A stretch of 64,000 bases of DNA, taken from Zoogloea sp. GTDB lineage: Bacteria > Pseudomonadota > Gammaproteobacteria > Burkholderiales > Rhodocyclaceae. Made by a program: the position numbers and the translations under genes. The notes beneath the pieces were generated by a model that ran no database searches, had not been told where the DNA came from, and saw only the letters and a program-made list of their open reading frames with translations. This document shows positions 17,967 through 26,390 of the stretch, piece after piece; positions within the stretch are counted from its first letter, which is position 1, and each line of letters opens with the position of its first letter. The stretch is from contig NZ_JAKLLN010000001.1 of NCBI RefSeq assembly GCF_023150065.1, forward strand, positions 62,001-126,000, in the 5' to 3' direction.

Positions 17967-19325
17967 ATGAACAAGCCAGTCAGCAAGGTCCGCGAGGCCA
18001 AGCTCGAGTTGTACCGCAAGAAGGGAAAGATCCACGCCCGCGAGGTGAAGGGGCGCTTCAACACGCTCCGCTGGGGCATGGTGTGGTTCACCCAGATCAT
18101 TTTTTACGGGGCCTGCTGGCTCCAGTGGGATGGGCGCCAGGCCCTGTGGTTCGACATCCCCCACGAGAAATTCCACCTCTTCGGCCTGGTGCTGTGGCCC
18201 CAGGACGCCCTGCTGCTGGCCATCGCCCTGATCCTGGCGGCCACCGGCCTGTTCCTGGTCACGGCCCTGGCGGGGCGGCTGTTCTGTGGTTTTGCCTGCC
18301 CGCAGACGGTCTATACGTCCATCTTCATGTGGATCGAGACCCGCGTGGAGGGCGACCATCTGGCCCGCCTGCGGCTCGACCAGGCGCCCATGGGGCTGCG
18401 CAAGCTGGGGCTGCGGGCCGCCAAGCATGCTCTGTGGCTGCTGTTTGCTGCCTGGACGGGGATCAGCTTCGTCGGCTATTTCACCCCGATCCGTGAGCTC
18501 CTGCCGGCCCTGGCGGGCTGGAGCGTGGGGCCCTGGGAGGGCTTCTGGGTGGTGTTCTACGCGCTGTTCACCTACCTCCAGGCCGGCTTTGCCCGGGAGG
18601 CGGTGTGCCAGCACATGTGCCCCTATTCCCGCTTCCAGGGGGTGATGTTCGACGCCACCACCCGTACGGTGAGCTACGACGCCGGCCGGGGCGAGCCCCG
18701 CAAGGGCAAGGGCGGCGGGGATTGCGTGGATTGCGGCATCTGCGTGCAGGTGTGCCCCACCGGCATCGACATCCGTGACGGCCTGCAGTACCAGTGCATC
18801 AACTGCGGCCTGTGCGTGGATGCCTGCGACGAGGTGATGACCCGCGTGTCCAGGCCCCTGGGCCTGATCCGCTTCGCCTCGGAGCAGGAGCTGGCCGGCC
18901 AGCCCCGGCGCGGCGGGCGCCCCCGCCTGGCGGTGTATGGCGGCCTGATCGGCGTCTTTGTGGCCCTGGGGGCCTGGACGGCGACCCAGCGCTCGCTGCT
19001 GCTGGTGGATGTGCTGCGTGACCGGGGCAGCCTGGCCCGGGAGGCCAGCGACGGCCGCATCGAGAATGCCTACACCCTCAAGCTGGCCAACCTGGCCGAG
19101 ATGCCCCGGAGCTTCGAGGTGGAGGTGAGCGGCCTGCCGGGCATCGAGCTGGTGGGGGCCCGGCGCTTTGCCGGCGAGGCCGGCAGCATCCGCGCGGTGC
19201 AGGTCACGGTGGCGGCGCCGGCCGATGCGGGGCCGGCGGGCGCCCGGCCGATCACCTTTCAGGTGCGTGCCACCGACGACCCGGCGACCCGGGTCACCGA
19301 GAAGAGCACCTTCGTCCTGCCCTGA
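17967..19325 (+). CDS. ccoG: CcoG/FixG/RdxA-type membrane ferredoxin
   Basis: Protein of 452 residues. Its N-terminal membrane part contains the family motifs RLFCGFACPQTVYTSIF and CQHMCPYSRFQ. It is followed by two 4Fe-4S cluster motifs (CVDCGICVQVCP, then CINCGLCVDACD) near residues 252-292, one more helix at about 325, and an Ig-like periplasmic domain at the end. CcoG helps assemble cbb3 oxidase, reducing copper in some species. Here no cco structural genes are present; the gene precedes a sulfite/nitrite reductase across 36 bases, so it could instead pass electrons to that enzyme (inference). Clear AGGAGGA ribosome-binding site at 17952-17958. Confidence 0.9.
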   Translation: MNKPVSKVREAKLELYRKKGKIHAREVKGRFNTLRWGMVWFTQIIFYGACWLQWDGRQALWFDIPHEKFHLFGLVLWPQDALLLAIALILAATGLFLVTALAGRLFCGFACPQTVYTSIFMWIETRVEGDHLARLRLDQAPMGLRKLGLRAAKHALWLLFAAWTGISFVGYFTPIRELLPALAGWSVGPWEGFWVVFYALFTYLQAGFAREAVCQHMCPYSRFQGVMFDATTRTVSYDAGRGEPRKGKGGGDCVDCGICVQVCPTGIDIRDGLQYQCINCGLCVDACDEVMTRVSRPLGLIRFASEQELAGQPRRGGRPRLAVYGGLIGVFVALGAWTATQRSLLLVDVLRDRGSLAREASDGRIENAYTLKLANLAEMPRSFEVEVSGLPGIELVGARRFAGEAGSIRAVQVTVAAPADAGPAGARPITFQVRATDDPATRVTEKSTFVLP

Positions 19326-19361
19326 CCCCGATCCCCGACCCCCTGAACTGCCGAGATCACC

Positions 19362-21038
19362 ATGTACCGATACAAGCAAACCGACCAGCGTCTGGTGGAA
19401 GACCGGGTCGCCCAGTTCCGCGACCAGATGACCCGCTTTCTGGACGGGCGCCTGGGGGAGGACGAGTTCCGCCCCCTGCGCCTGCAGAACGGCCTTTACG
19501 TGCAGCGCCACGCCCCCATGCTGCGGGTGGCGATTCCCTACGGCACCCTGGCGGCCTATCAGCTGCGCACGCTCGCCGACATCGCCCGGCGCTTCGACCG
19601 GGGCTACGGCCACTTCACCACCCGCTGCAACATCCAGTTCAACTGGGTGCGCCTGGAGGAGGTGCCAGACATCCTGGCCGAGCTGGCCGCGGTGCAGATG
19701 CACGCCATCCAGACCTCGGGCAACTGCATCCGCAACATCACCACCGACCCCTTTGCCGGGGTGGCGGCCGACGAGCTGTTCGACCCGCGGCCCTACTGCG
19801 AGATCGTGCGCCAGTGGTCCACCCTGGCGCCGGAGTTCCTGTTCCTGCCGCGCAAGTTCAAGATCGCCTTTGCCGGCGGGGCGGAAGACCGGGCCGCGGT
19901 GCGCTTCCACGATATCGGTGCCGTCGCCCGGGTGGCCGACGATGGCCGGATCGGCTTCGAGATCTTCGTTGGCGGCGGGCTGGGGCGCACGCCCATGGTG
20001 GGGCGCTCCATGCGCGACTTCCTGCCCCGGGAGGAGCTGCTCAACTATTTCGAGGCCATCCTGCGGGTGTACAACCGCCATGGCCGGCGCGACAACAAGT
20101 ACAAGGCGCGTATCAAGATCCTGGTGAAGGACCTCACCCTGGAAGGCTTCGTCCGCGAGGTGGAGGACGAATGGGCGTGGACCCGGGGTGGGGCGGGCTG
20201 CATCAGCGACGCGACCTTCCGGGAGATGGAGGCCTTCTTTGCCCGACCGGCGCCTGAGCCCGCCAGTGACGACGACTCCGCTTATCTCGCTGCGCTGGCC
20301 GGCAACCGGGCCTTTGTCCGCTGGGTCGAGCGCAATGTCTCCGCCCATCGGAAGCCGGGCCACGCCATCGTCACCTTGTCCCTCAAGAAGACCGGCGTGC
20401 CCCCGGGCGACGCCACGGCCGAGCAGATGGACGGGGTGGCCGAGCTGGCGGAGCGCTTCAGTGCCGGCGAGATCCGCGTCAGCCACGAGCAGAACCTGGT
20501 GCTGCCCCACGTTGCCCGGCGGGATCTGCCGGCCCTGTGGGAGGGGCTGCGGGCCCTCGGGCTGGCGACGCCCAACATCGGGCTGCTCACCGATCTGGTG
20601 TGCTGCCCCGGGGGCGATTTCTGCTCCCTCGCCAATGCCCGCTCCATTCCGGTGGCGGCGGCCATCCAGCAGCGCTTCGATGATGCGGATTACCAGTTCG
20701 ACCTGGGGCCGCTGGAGCTCAACATGTCGGGCTGCGTGAATGCCTGCGGCCACCATCACATCGGTCACATCGGCATTCTCGGCGTGGATAAGAACAACGA
20801 GGAGTGGTACCAGGTGACCCTGGGCGGTCGGGAGGGGAGCAGGGCGGCCCTGGGCCGGGTGATCGGCCCGTCCTTCGCCGCCGGGCAGATTCCGGACGTG
20901 ATCGCGCAGCTGCTCGAGGTGTATGTCGGTGTCCGCCATGAGGGCGAGATCTTCATCGATGCCCTGGAGCGGGTCGGCCTGGAGGCCTTCAAGGCACGGG
21001 TGTACGGGAGCGAGCGGGCACAGGGAGCCGAGGCATGA
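19362..21038 (+). CDS. cysI: Siroheme sulfite/nitrite reductase hemoprotein (CysI-like)
   Basis: Protein of 558 residues with the duplicated ferredoxin-like/reductase halves of the nitrite/sulfite reductase family. Siroheme-binding segments GYGHFTTRCNIQFNW and QTSGNCIRNITTD lie in the N-terminal half. The 4Fe-4S/siroheme ligands are Cys415, Cys421, Cys458 and Cys462 (CCPGGDFC and SGCVNACGHHH). It reduces sulfite (or nitrite) by six electrons in the cytoplasm. In betaproteobacteria this form is paired with a DUF934 protein, the overlapping gene downstream, and serves assimilatory sulfate reduction. No flavoprotein CysJ is nearby; the ferredoxin-like gene upstream may supply electrons. Confidence 0.88.
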   Translation: MYRYKQTDQRLVEDRVAQFRDQMTRFLDGRLGEDEFRPLRLQNGLYVQRHAPMLRVAIPYGTLAAYQLRTLADIARRFDRGYGHFTTRCNIQFNWVRLEEVPDILAELAAVQMHAIQTSGNCIRNITTDPFAGVAADELFDPRPYCEIVRQWSTLAPEFLFLPRKFKIAFAGGAEDRAAVRFHDIGAVARVADDGRIGFEIFVGGGLGRTPMVGRSMRDFLPREELLNYFEAILRVYNRHGRRDNKYKARIKILVKDLTLEGFVREVEDEWAWTRGGAGCISDATFREMEAFFARPAPEPASDDDSAYLAALAGNRAFVRWVERNVSAHRKPGHAIVTLSLKKTGVPPGDATAEQMDGVAELAERFSAGEIRVSHEQNLVLPHVARRDLPALWEGLRALGLATPNIGLLTDLVCCPGGDFCSLANARSIPVAAAIQQRFDDADYQFDLGPLELNMSGCVNACGHHHIGHIGILGVDKNNEEWYQVTLGGREGSRAALGRVIGPSFAAGQIPDVIAQLLEVYVGVRHEGEIFIDALERVGLEAFKARVYGSERAQGAEA

Positions 21039-21529
21039 GCACCCTGATCCGTGACGGCAAGGTCGTTGATGAACACTGGGCGTGGGTCACCGCCGATATG
21101 CCGGAGCCGCCTGACGGGCCTGCGCCGCAAGGGCGCGTGCTGCTGCCGCTGGCGCTGTGGCTGGCCCGGCCGGCCCCGCTGCCCGGGCGGCACACCGGCG
21201 TTTGGCTCGGCCCGGACGACGCGCCGGAGGCCTTGCTCCCCTGGCTGGCAGATGTGCCCGTGGTGGCCATCCACTTTCCGCTCTTCACCGACGGGCGGGG
21301 CTATTCCCTGGCCCACCTGCTGCGCCGGCGCCATGGCTATACCGGCGAGTTGCGGGCGGTGGGGGATGTGCTGGTGGACCAGCTCGCCCTGATGGCCCAG
21401 TGCGGTTTCGACAGTTTCAGCCTGCGGGCCGACCAGCCGCCGGCTGCAGCCCTGGCTGCCCTGGCCGGCGGGCTCCGCTCGCCCTGGCCATGCCCTGATT
21501 TGAAACAGCGTCGCGAGGTGGGGCTGTAA
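21035..21529 (+). CDS. DUF934 protein, partner of the sulfite reductase
   Basis: Protein of 164 residues of the DUF934 family, recognised from VVAIHFPLFTDGRGYSLAHLLRRRHGYTGELRAVGDVLVDQL and the C-terminal MAQCGFDSFSLR. It is nearly always encoded next to CysI in beta- and alphaproteobacteria and is thought to help sulfite reduction; its biochemical role is not established. It overlaps the reductase stop by four bases (ATGA), so the two are coupled. Confidence 0.88.
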   Translation: MSTLIRDGKVVDEHWAWVTADMPEPPDGPAPQGRVLLPLALWLARPAPLPGRHTGVWLGPDDAPEALLPWLADVPVVAIHFPLFTDGRGYSLAHLLRRRHGYTGELRAVGDVLVDQLALMAQCGFDSFSLRADQPPAAALAALAGGLRSPWPCPDLKQRREVGL

Positions 21530-21533
21530 CACT

Positions 21534-21550
21534 TGTTCATAGTCTGAACA
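21534..21550. promoter_or_regulatory. Candidate operator: perfect 6-5-6 inverted repeat
   Basis: TGTTCA (21534-21539) and TGAACA (21545-21550) form a perfect dyad with a five-base spacer, five bases after the DUF934 stop and 112 bases before the next start. Size and symmetry fit a dimeric regulator site. No T-run follows, so a terminator is unlikely. Confidence 0.45.
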
Positions 21551-21661
21551 TGGTGCATCGCGACATTCACGGTCTGCTGCAGTTTGTGGCGGCTGGCACG
21601 GCCCTTGCGCATCTTCGGGACGCGCTTCCCCTGCCGGGAGCGTTTCCCGAGGGAGGTGAGC

Positions 21662-22393
21662 ATGGTGGATGGGCTGGCGTTGTGGAAGCAGTTGCTGCAG
21701 GTGCAGGAGCCCTGGGTTGTCCAGGCCTGTCGTGCGGACGAATTCAACCGCTGCATGGCCGTGTGGATCGGCGTGGAGGCGCCGCGCAGCTGGTTTGGCC
21801 TGGGCCGCCCACGGGTGGTGGAAGGGGGCCCCGAGGCCACCTGGCGGCATACCGGCTTTGGCGGCTGGCGGGTCCAGGTGCATGTGCGGGTGCCGGCGGG
21901 CAGCGAGATGCCGCGCCACCCCTGGGCCGGCGAGGCTGGCATGCCCTTCACCCGTGCCCTCGACCGGCAGATCATGTCCCTGCTCAACGAAGGAGTGGGC
22001 ATGAACGGTGTGTGCGCCATCCTGGACCTGCCGATGGCCGAGGTGTGGCGCTATCGCTACGCCCTCGATCGGGGGCAGCATGCGCTGAACGGGGCCGAGC
22101 CGGCGCCGCTGGCTGCAGCGGAGCCTGGCCCTGGCGGTGCCCCGGCGGCCTCTGCCAGCCGGGTGCCGGACCTGGATGACCCGGTGTGGCAGCGCCTGAT
22201 GGACGGCACCCTGCCCCTGGACGTGCGGGTGCTTGGCCTGCAGCTACTGCTGTCCCGCACCCGCAGCCAGGTTGCGCTGATTGCCGATGAGGAGGTGCGG
22301 CGCATGAAGCTGCGCGACCTCCACCGCTATTTCGTCAAGAACGAACGCATGCTGGTCCACGAGCTGCGCCAGCTGCTGCCGGAGGCCGCATGA
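21662..22393 (+). CDS. Uncharacterised 243-aa protein with helix-turn-helix-like segment
   Basis: I do not recognise a characterised family. The start at 21662 has a strong GGGAGGTGAG ribosome-binding site. The protein has an N-terminal alpha/beta region (residues 1-90, with EPWVVQACRADEFNRCMAVW), a helix-turn-helix-like stretch IMSLLNEGVGMNGVCAILDL (about 100-119), a low-complexity Ala/Pro/Gly linker near 145-165, and a helical C-terminus rich in Arg, Leu and Val (about 175-243). The N-terminus loosely recalls the zinc-ribbon region of ISL3 transposases, but Cys pairs and a DDE domain are missing. It overlaps the next gene by four bases, and the two probably act together. Confidence 0.65.
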   Translation: MVDGLALWKQLLQVQEPWVVQACRADEFNRCMAVWIGVEAPRSWFGLGRPRVVEGGPEATWRHTGFGGWRVQVHVRVPAGSEMPRHPWAGEAGMPFTRALDRQIMSLLNEGVGMNGVCAILDLPMAEVWRYRYALDRGQHALNGAEPAPLAAAEPGPGGAPAASASRVPDLDDPVWQRLMDGTLPLDVRVLGLQLLLSRTRSQVALIADEEVRRMKLRDLHRYFVKNERMLVHELRQLLPEAA

Positions 22394-23376
22394 GCGCCGT
22401 GGAGAACGGCCTGATGGGGCCGGACGAGGCGGCAGTGCTGATCCGCTCCGGCCACTTCCTGATGATCGCCGGCGACGAAGCCCTGCTGCGCAGCCTGCCT
22501 GCCGGCAACTGGATTGGCGGCACGATTCCCTACTTCATGGGCAGTGACGGGGGGCAGGTGAGCCGCGAGCGGCTCTTCGTCACCCGCATCCCGGTGGATG
22601 CCGGCGCGCCGGAGATCCGCTGCTATGACATCACCAGCATCGATCATGTGTGTGCCGACGGCCCGGCCAACGGCTTCAGCCTGATCATCATCCCGGCCTT
22701 CTCGGCGATCCATTCCCTGTATGCGCGCAAGGCACCGGGCTTTGAGGACATGTTCATCAAGCCGATGGTGGGCTGGGTAGCGGGCTGCCACCTGGATGAT
22801 CTGGGGCGGGCCCAGCCGCGGGTGGTGAGTGGCCCCGGCCTGGACTTCGACGCCGAGCGGGCGGTGGTGATGCATGTGCCCCTGCCCGAGACCCGTTATG
22901 CCCACGTGCACATCCACAACCGCATGGAACAGGGGAGTGGAGAGGAGCTGCGCTTCCCGGAGACCGGCCTGTCTGCCGGGCTGTGTACGGTGGATGGGGT
23001 CGAGACCTCCTTGGCCGCCTATCTGGATGCGCGGAAGGCGGACCTGCGTCTGCCACTGGTGGCCGACTACGGGGGGGCGTCGGTGAACGTGTCCATCAAG
23101 GGGGTGGATCGGGCGGCCGGGCGGGTGGACTTCTATGCGCCGGTCTTCGATGACGTGGGCTATCGGCTCGCCGCGCCGGTGGATTTCGGGGCGGACCCGC
23201 AGCCGCCGACGGCGGGTGCGTCGGCGCTGTGGTCGTGCAACTGCATCCTCAACTACCTGTACTGCGGGCTGGAAGGCCGCCCCGGGGGGGCGCCGGGCGG
23301 GCCGATGACCTTTGGCGAGATCGCCTACCTGCTCCTCAACCAGACCCAGGTCTTCCTGGAGATCGAGGCGCTGTGA
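22390..23376 (+). CDS. Uncharacterised 328-aa protein coupled to the preceding gene
   Basis: A cytoplasmic protein of 328 residues without signal or membrane helices and without a motif I can tie to a known enzyme. Notable features are the opening NGLMGPDEAAVLIRSGHFLMIAGDEALLRSLPAGNWIGGTIPYFMG, which looks like an alpha/beta sensor or FIST-like strand-loop pattern, a GFSLIIIPAFSAIHSLYA segment, and a C-terminal cysteine pair in SALWSCNCILNYLYCGLEG. ATGA overlap with the upstream gene implies coupled expression. Its stop is 22 bases from the converging end of the GGDEF-EAL gene. A FIST-like signal-input role is possible, but only by general resemblance. Confidence 0.65.
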   Translation: MSAVENGLMGPDEAAVLIRSGHFLMIAGDEALLRSLPAGNWIGGTIPYFMGSDGGQVSRERLFVTRIPVDAGAPEIRCYDITSIDHVCADGPANGFSLIIIPAFSAIHSLYARKAPGFEDMFIKPMVGWVAGCHLDDLGRAQPRVVSGPGLDFDAERAVVMHVPLPETRYAHVHIHNRMEQGSGEELRFPETGLSAGLCTVDGVETSLAAYLDARKADLRLPLVADYGGASVNVSIKGVDRAAGRVDFYAPVFDDVGYRLAAPVDFGADPQPPTAGASALWSCNCILNYLYCGLEGRPGGAPGGPMTFGEIAYLLLNQTQVFLEIEAL

Positions 23377-23397
23377 GCACCGGCCGCCGCCTGGCGG

Positions 23398-25587
23398 CTA
23401 GGTCATGGCCGAGGCGGGAATGCCCAGGTGGAAGCCCTGGGCATAATCCACGCCCATGCTGCGCAGGGCCTGCAGGATGTCCTCGGACTCGACGAACTCG
23501 GCGATGGTGAGGATGCCCAGCTCCTGGCACAGGCGGGTGAGGTTGTGCACCAGGGTGCGGTCGATCCTGGAGCGGACGATGTTCTTCACGAAGGCACCGT
23601 CGATCTTCACGTAGTCGAAGCTCAGCTCGCGCAGGTAGTGGAAGGAGTTGTAGCCGCTGCCAAAGTCGTCGAGGGCGAACAGGAAGCCCTTCTTGCGCAG
23701 GTCGCTCAGAAACTTGCGCATGTGGGTCATGTCGCCGATGGCGTCCCGCTCCAGGATCTCGAAGACGATCACGCTGGGCGGTATGTCCAGCTCGGTGCAT
23801 AGCTGCTCGGCGTAGCCCAGGATGCCGCGGCCCTGGATCTCCTGGGCCGACAGGTTGATGAACAGGCGGAAGGGCGGCTTGTTGGCATCGAGTCGGGCGC
23901 GGGCGGCGTGCAGGGCCTGGGCGATGATGGTCCGGTCCAGGTCGCGGCCGAGGCCGTATTTTTCGATGGTCTCGATGAAGGCCCCGGCCGACAGGGTGCG
24001 CCCGTCGGTCTCGATGATGCGGGCCAGGGTCTCGTAGGCGAAGGGCTCACCGGTCTTGCAGTCGAAGATGCGCTGGTAGTAGGGCACCACGCGCCCGTCG
24101 CGCAGGGAGGCGCGCAGCTTCTCGGCGTAGTCCCGGGTCAGGCGGCTGGCCTTGACCCGGTCGCCCACCGATTCAAGCGTGCCGATGCCGTCCTTGCCCA
24201 GCTCCTTGGCCCGGTACAGGCCCAGGTCCACCCCGGCCATCAGGTCGGAGATGCTGTGGGCGTCCCCGGGGTAGGTGACGACGCCGATGGAGGTGGTGAT
24301 GTGGAAGTCCTTGCCATCGTCGCCACTGAAGGTCATCTGGCGCAACTCGGTGCGCAGCTTCTCGGCCACGGTGAGGGCGCCCTCGACACCGGTCTCCACC
24401 AGGATGATGGCGAACTCGTCGCCGCCGATGCGGGTGGCCAGGTCGCCGTTGCGCATGGACTGCTTCATCCGGTCGGCGACCTGCTGCAACACCCGGTCGC
24501 CGCAGGGGTGACCGTAGGTGTCGTTGACGTCCTTGAAGTCGTCCAGGTCGAGCATGAGGATGGAGAATTCGTGCTGGTGACGTTCCGAGCGCCCCACCTC
24601 GTAGCCGAGGATCTCGTTGAAGTAGCGGCGGTTGTGCAGCCCGGTGAGGGGGTCGTGGGTGGAGTAGTACTCCAGTTCCGAGAGGGTGCGGTTGAGGGCC
24701 TTGCTGGAGCCCACCACCATCACCATCACGGCGAGGATGGAGTGGATGACGCTGCTCTCCTGGGGGGTCAGATCCTCCAGGGAGGCGTAGGCGATGCCCA
24801 GCAGCCCGGCGAGGTTGGAGGCCTCGATGTCGGGCACCGGCACCGTGATCATGCGGATGTTGTCGATCTCGCCCACCGGGCGGTTCGCGTCCCGGGCCAC
24901 CTGGAATTCCTCGATGTCGAGGGGGACATCTGCGGGCAGCCGCAGGTGCGCCACCATGTCCCGGGCCAGCTTGCTGCGGGCGGCGGCGCGCACGTCGTCC
25001 GGAAAACTGCCCATGTAGTAGACGTACAGGGACAGGACGTTCTCTTCGGCGAAGGCGATGAAGAACACGTCGAAGGGAAAGAAGGCATGGAAGCCCAGCA
25101 GCACCTCCTGGACGAAGGCCTTCCACTGGGTGACCTTCTCGTGGGACAGGACGATGGTCTCCAGTACCTGGCTCTGGCGCTCCAGCAGATCCTTTTCGAT
25201 CAGGGTGCCGGCCAGGCTGTGGGAGGTGCGGTTGAACTCGAGCATCACGTGCTGGAGGTCGCTGGCGTTCTTGTGCCACTGCCGGCGGCGCTCGTCCACC
25301 AGCACGTCGAGGGTCTTGTCGAGGCGCTCGCAGCGGGCGACGGCCCGTTCGAGGCCGGAGACGATATGGCTGCGGGTGTCGGGGGCGATGTCCAGGCTGG
25401 CGATGCGCCGGATCGAGTCGCGCAGGCCCTGGAGGAGCTCGTCGTGGGTGTCGCGGGTCAGTTCGGTGATGCTGGAGGCGAAGCGTCGGCTGCGGGTCTG
25501 GCTTTCGAACAGGGCGGCAAAGCTCTCAAGCACCCGCTGGCGCATCTCTTCGTGACCATCGGGCACCTGCAAGGCGGCAGGTTTCAT
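23398..25587 (-). CDS. GGDEF-EAL protein with GAF-like sensor region (cyclic-di-GMP turnover)
   Basis: Protein of 729 residues, no membrane segments. The N-terminal about 130 residues are helical and recall a globin-sensor or coiled-coil linker region. Residues about 150-300 look like a GAF-type domain (GFHAFFPFDVFFIAFAEENVLSLYVYYMG). The GGDEF domain has an intact GGDEF signature at 388-392, so diguanylate cyclase activity is plausible. In the EAL domain the signature reads ETL (Glu519), and later catalytic motifs DDFGSGY, VKIDG and AEFVE are kept, so phosphodiesterase activity is also plausible. Its ATG shares one base with the stop of the ODP-like gene, and the two lie behind a chemoreceptor, so c-di-GMP output may follow oxygen or redox input. 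Confidence 0.9.
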   Translation of the reverse strand: MKPAALQVPDGHEEMRQRVLESFAALFESQTRSRRFASSITELTRDTHDELLQGLRDSIRRIASLDIAPDTRSHIVSGLERAVARCERLDKTLDVLVDERRRQWHKNASDLQHVMLEFNRTSHSLAGTLIEKDLLERQSQVLETIVLSHEKVTQWKAFVQEVLLGFHAFFPFDVFFIAFAEENVLSLYVYYMGSFPDDVRAAARSKLARDMVAHLRLPADVPLDIEEFQVARDANRPVGEIDNIRMITVPVPDIEASNLAGLLGIAYASLEDLTPQESSVIHSILAVMVMVVGSSKALNRTLSELEYYSTHDPLTGLHNRRYFNEILGYEVGRSERHQHEFSILMLDLDDFKDVNDTYGHPCGDRVLQQVADRMKQSMRNGDLATRIGGDEFAIILVETGVEGALTVAEKLRTELRQMTFSGDDGKDFHITTSIGVVTYPGDAHSISDLMAGVDLGLYRAKELGKDGIGTLESVGDRVKASRLTRDYAEKLRASLRDGRVVPYYQRIFDCKTGEPFAYETLARIIETDGRTLSAGAFIETIEKYGLGRDLDRTIIAQALHAARARLDANKPPFRLFINLSAQEIQGRGILGYAEQLCTELDIPPSVIVFEILERDAIGDMTHMRKFLSDLRKKGFLFALDDFGSGYNSFHYLRELSFDYVKIDGAFVKNIVRSRIDRTLVHNLTRLCQELGILTIAEFVESEDILQALRSMGVDYAQGFHLGIPASAMT

Positions 25588-26360
25588 CAGCGTTCACCCT
25601 TCCGGAAGCGGCCGGCCGAGACCATCAGGTCAACGCCGCATTCCAGCTCCCGGAACCACGCCAGGAAGGCGGGTACCGCAGCACCGCGATAGACCGGGCC
25701 GTGCTGGGGGGCGATCATCTGGATGTCCAGCTCCGACACGGCCTCGACCCACAGCCGGGCAGCCCGGTTGGAGGCCATGTAGCGGCGGTGGAAGCCCTCG
25801 ATGTAGGGCAGGTGGGCGGCGAAGTCGTCCACGAAGGGGTCATCGTTTCCGACGGGCATCATGGCGGCGCCGATGTCGCCGGTGAACAGAATGCGCGACA
25901 CCGGGTCGTAGACGTTGATCTGGCCTTCGGAGTGGAGGAAGTGGGCGGGGATCAGGTCCAGGGTGAAATTCGGGGCCACCTCGCAGCGCATGCCCTCATC
26001 GGGTACGCCGATGAAACGCTCCATGGAGCGCAGGCCGTAGTGGGGCAGGAAGCGCAGCCAGATGCGTGACACGTAAACCGGTGCGTCGCTGAGTTCGAGC
26101 CAGGTGGCGATGCCGCCGACGATGTCCGGGTCCTGGTGGGACAGCATGATGGCCTTGAGGCTGTCGGGGCCGATGTAGCGGAGCAGTTCGGACAGCACCC
26201 GCGGCATTACGCCGAAGCCGCCCGGGTCGAGGAGGACGCCGTGTTCGCCGTGGGCGACCAGGTACTGGTTGGAGCGGATGCCGTCTTCTTCGCCGGGCTC
26301 GCTTTCGTTCAGCAGGATGAACTTGTGATGTTCCGAACTGAACAGGGTGATGTTGCGCAT
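25587..26360 (-). CDS. Stand-alone diiron metallo-beta-lactamase-fold protein (ODP/flavodiiron-like)
   Basis: Protein of 257 residues with the ligand pattern of flavodiiron proteins and of oxygen-binding diiron protein (ODP): His75, Asp77 and Asp79 in LSHQDPDIVGG, His143 in HFLHSEGQ, Asp162 in FTGDIGA and His220 in APQHGPVY. The third residue of the canonical H-x-E-x-D-H is Ile80. The flavodoxin domain that makes an oxygen or NO reductase is absent, which is the ODP arrangement. In Treponema ODP acts as an oxygen sensor for chemotaxis. Here the gene lies between an Aer-like receptor (30-base gap) and a GGDEF-EAL gene (1-base overlap), which supports a sensory rather than catalytic role. Confidence 0.8.
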   Translation of the reverse strand: MRNITLFSSEHHKFILLNESEPGEEDGIRSNQYLVAHGEHGVLLDPGGFGVMPRVLSELLRYIGPDSLKAIMLSHQDPDIVGGIATWLELSDAPVYVSRIWLRFLPHYGLRSMERFIGVPDEGMRCEVAPNFTLDLIPAHFLHSEGQINVYDPVSRILFTGDIGAAMMPVGNDDPFVDDFAAHLPYIEGFHRRYMASNRAARLWVEAVSELDIQMIAPQHGPVYRGAAVPAFLAWFRELECGVDLMVSAGRFRKGER

Positions 26361-26390
26361 ACGACTTTCCTTCGGTGAATCTCTTTGACG

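Noticed and set aside
17889-20939. A 1016-codon open frame on the minus strand across ccoG and the sulfite reductase gene.
   Set aside because: Mirror of two well-supported plus-strand genes; no recognisable domain, composition typical of antisense frames.
21662-22393. Reading the HTH-containing 243-aa protein as an ISL3-type transposase remnant.
   Set aside because: No DDE catalytic residues, zinc-ribbon cysteines or terminal inverted repeats; the gene is intact and coupled to the next gene.
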